From Pacificoceanicola onchidii (GTDB taxonomy: Bacteria; Pseudomonadota; Alphaproteobacteria; Rhodobacterales; Rhodobacteraceae), in the NCBI RefSeq assembly GCF_004804335.1, contig NZ_SRXY01000002.1, forward strand, positions 383,306 to 447,305: a stretch of 64,000 nt of DNA. Direction: 5' to 3'. The number at the start of each line of letters is the position of its first letter. Position 1 is the stretch's first letter. The notes beneath the pieces are model-generated. The model did not search any database, was not told the DNA's origin, and saw nothing but the letters and a program-made list of their open reading frames with translations. This document shows, one piece after another, positions 62,880 to 64,000 of the stretch. Made by a program: the position numbers and the translations under genes.

Positions 62880-64000
62880 TATGCGGCCCCTTTCATGGTG
62901 GAAATGGCATTCAGTGCCTGATCGAAATCGGCGATGAGGTCGGCGGCATCTTCGATACCAACCGAGAGGCGCACGCAGCCGGGATAAATGCCGATCCCGG
63001 CACGCTGGCGGCTGGTCATCGTGGCCTGCGAAGAGTTGAACGGCAGGCTGATCAGGCTTTCGATCCCGCCGAGGCTCGTGGCCTGTTTCGGCAGGTGCAG
63101 GTGATCGAGCAGCGCAAGCGCCGCCCTGTCGCCGCCTTTGACAAAGAAGGTCACGTTGCCCGTCCCCATCTTCATCAGCTCTTTTGCGCGGGCGTGATCC
63201 GGGTGGCTGGGCAGCATCGGGTAGAGCACGCTTTCGACCATGGGGTGGGTTTCAAGGAACTCGGCCAGGGCCGTGGCGGATGCCTCATGCGCCTTCATGC
63301 GGATGTCGAGCGTCTTCAGGCCCCGCTCCAGAAGGAAGCAGGCATGCGGGTCAAGCGAGCCGCCATAGTTCAGAAGTCGCGGCCAGATCATGTCGACCAG
63401 CTTGCGCGAGCCACAGACAACACCGGCGATCAGGTCGGAGTGGCCGTTGAGGTATTTCGAGGCGGAATGCACAACCAGATCCACGCCAAGTTCCAGCGGC
63501 TTCATGACGGGCGGCGGGGCAAAGGTGCTGTCGACGATCAGTCGCAGGTTGTTCCGCGCCGCGATATCGACAAGTGCGGGAATGTCGACGACCTTCAGCA
63601 CCGGATTGGTGATCACTTCGAAATACAGGATCTGCGTGTTGGGCTGGATCGCGGCTTCGATGGCTTCAAGATCATAGCTGTCAACCAGGGTGGCGGACAT
63701 GCCCATCGACGGGAACTCCTGATTGAACAGGTTGTAGGTGCCGCCATAGAGGTCACTGGCGGCCACCACATGCGCGCCCTTGTCCACCATGGCCATCACA
63801 GCAGCCGTGATCGCGGCCATGCCGGAACTGAAGACGATTGCGCTTTCCGCGCCTTCCAGCGTTGCCAGCTTTTCCTGAACCGCCCATTGCGACGGGTTGC
63901 CGTAGCGGGTGTAGATGAAGCGGTCGCGCCCGAACCCCTCTTCGATCGAGCCGTAGGTCTCCTCGTGCAGGATGAAGGTCGAGGTCTGGTAGATCGGTGT
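62879..64000 (-). CDS. Cys/Met metabolism PLP-dependent enzyme, N-terminus beyond right edge
   Basis: 373 codons are visible, open to the window edge. The fold-type I trans-sulfuration family is clear: YTRYGNPSQWAVQEKLATLEG, IVFSSGMAAITAAVMAM, LRLIVDSTFAPPPVMKPLELG, and PLP lysine in VHSASKYLNGHSDLIAG. It could be cystathionine gamma-synthase, gamma-lyase, or O-acetylhomoserine sulfhydrylase; the motifs visible do not decide. The coupled OsmC-family gene suggests a sulfur or redox context. Confidence 0.92.
   Translation of the reverse strand, partial: TPIYQTSTFILHEETYGSIEEGFGRDRFIYTRYGNPSQWAVQEKLATLEGAESAIVFSSGMAAITAAVMAMVDKGAHVVAASDLYGGTYNLFNQEFPSMGMSATLVDSYDLEAIEAAIQPNTQILYFEVITNPVLKVVDIPALVDIAARNNLRLIVDSTFAPPPVMKPLELGVDLVVHSASKYLNGHSDLIAGVVCGSRKLVDMIWPRLLNYGGSLDPHACFLLERGLKTLDIRMKAHEASATALAEFLETHPMVESVLYPMLPSHPDHARAKELMKMGTGNVTFFVKGGDRAALALLDHLHLPKQATSLGGIESLISLPFNSSQATMTSRQRAGIGIYPGCVRLSVGIEDAADLIADFDQALNAISTMKGAA

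Overview
The window is chromosomal DNA from a GC-rich alphaproteobacterium, most likely a marine member of the Rhodobacteraceae (Roseobacter group). Indicators are an aglREFGAK-type alpha-glucoside operon, an MsbA/LptFG/LptD/SurA envelope set, a 41-residue L36, a Hint-domain secreted protein typical of roseobacters, and a pcm / PopZ-like gene pair. There is no rRNA, no CRISPR array, and no complete prophage or transposase gene.

Layout. 1-3.1 kb: less GC-rich segment with a large unknown protein cut by the left edge and a Hint-domain protein, ending at a tRNA-Glu. 3.3-7.5 kb: minus-strand hom-glpX-recJ. 7.7-9.8 kb: a cupin with a cysteine-rich tail, a lipoprotein divergent from a TetR regulator, and rpmJ. 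9.9-19.8 kb: tRNA-Val, N-formylglutamate amidohydrolase, HisC-like and class V aminotransferases, two tandem one-helix membrane proteins, a dual-specificity-type phosphatase overlapping an MsbA-type exporter, a FolB fusion, a SleB-type hydrolase and a flavoprotein. 19.9-24 kb: sdaA, a GST, a small exported protein, rpiA and a translationally coupled unknown. 24.1-34.2 kb: carbohydrate locus, with aglE-F-G-A-K on the minus strand divergent from aglR, a GH1 glucosidase and glucokinase. The pathway is complete: sugar binding and import, hydrolysis, glucose phosphorylation, and repressor control at CAAAGCGCTTTG-like operators.

34.3-39.6 kb is the most unusual part: four consecutive paralogous exported proteins. 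Each has a signal peptide, a CxGxxC motif, repeated beta-rich modules like tail-fibre shafts, and a strongly conserved C-terminal coiled-coil block. Shared nucleotide tracts suggest gene conversion. 39.6-48.9 kb: ndk, a Bcr/CflA-type exporter, an ABC-F ATPase, a phosphoesterase, a MarC protein, a membrane-anchored retropepsin-like protease, holC and pepA. 49-56 kb: outer-membrane assembly operon lptF-lptG-lptD-surA followed by pdxA. 56-64 kb: a glycosyltransferase, YgfZ, a GNAT enzyme, efp, a conserved small protein, a long acidic PopZ-like protein, pcm, tRNA-Cys, an OsmC-family protein and a Cys/Met-metabolism PLP enzyme cut by the right edge.

The intergenic spaces carry several dispersed palindromic families: a 120-130 bp element with terminal inverted repeats (two copies), a 269 bp element with 33 bp perfect inverted ends that supplies stop codons to both flanking genes, CCCGGA-type REP sequences, GTAGGGCGGGGC hairpins, and twin overlapping hairpins with covarying stems.
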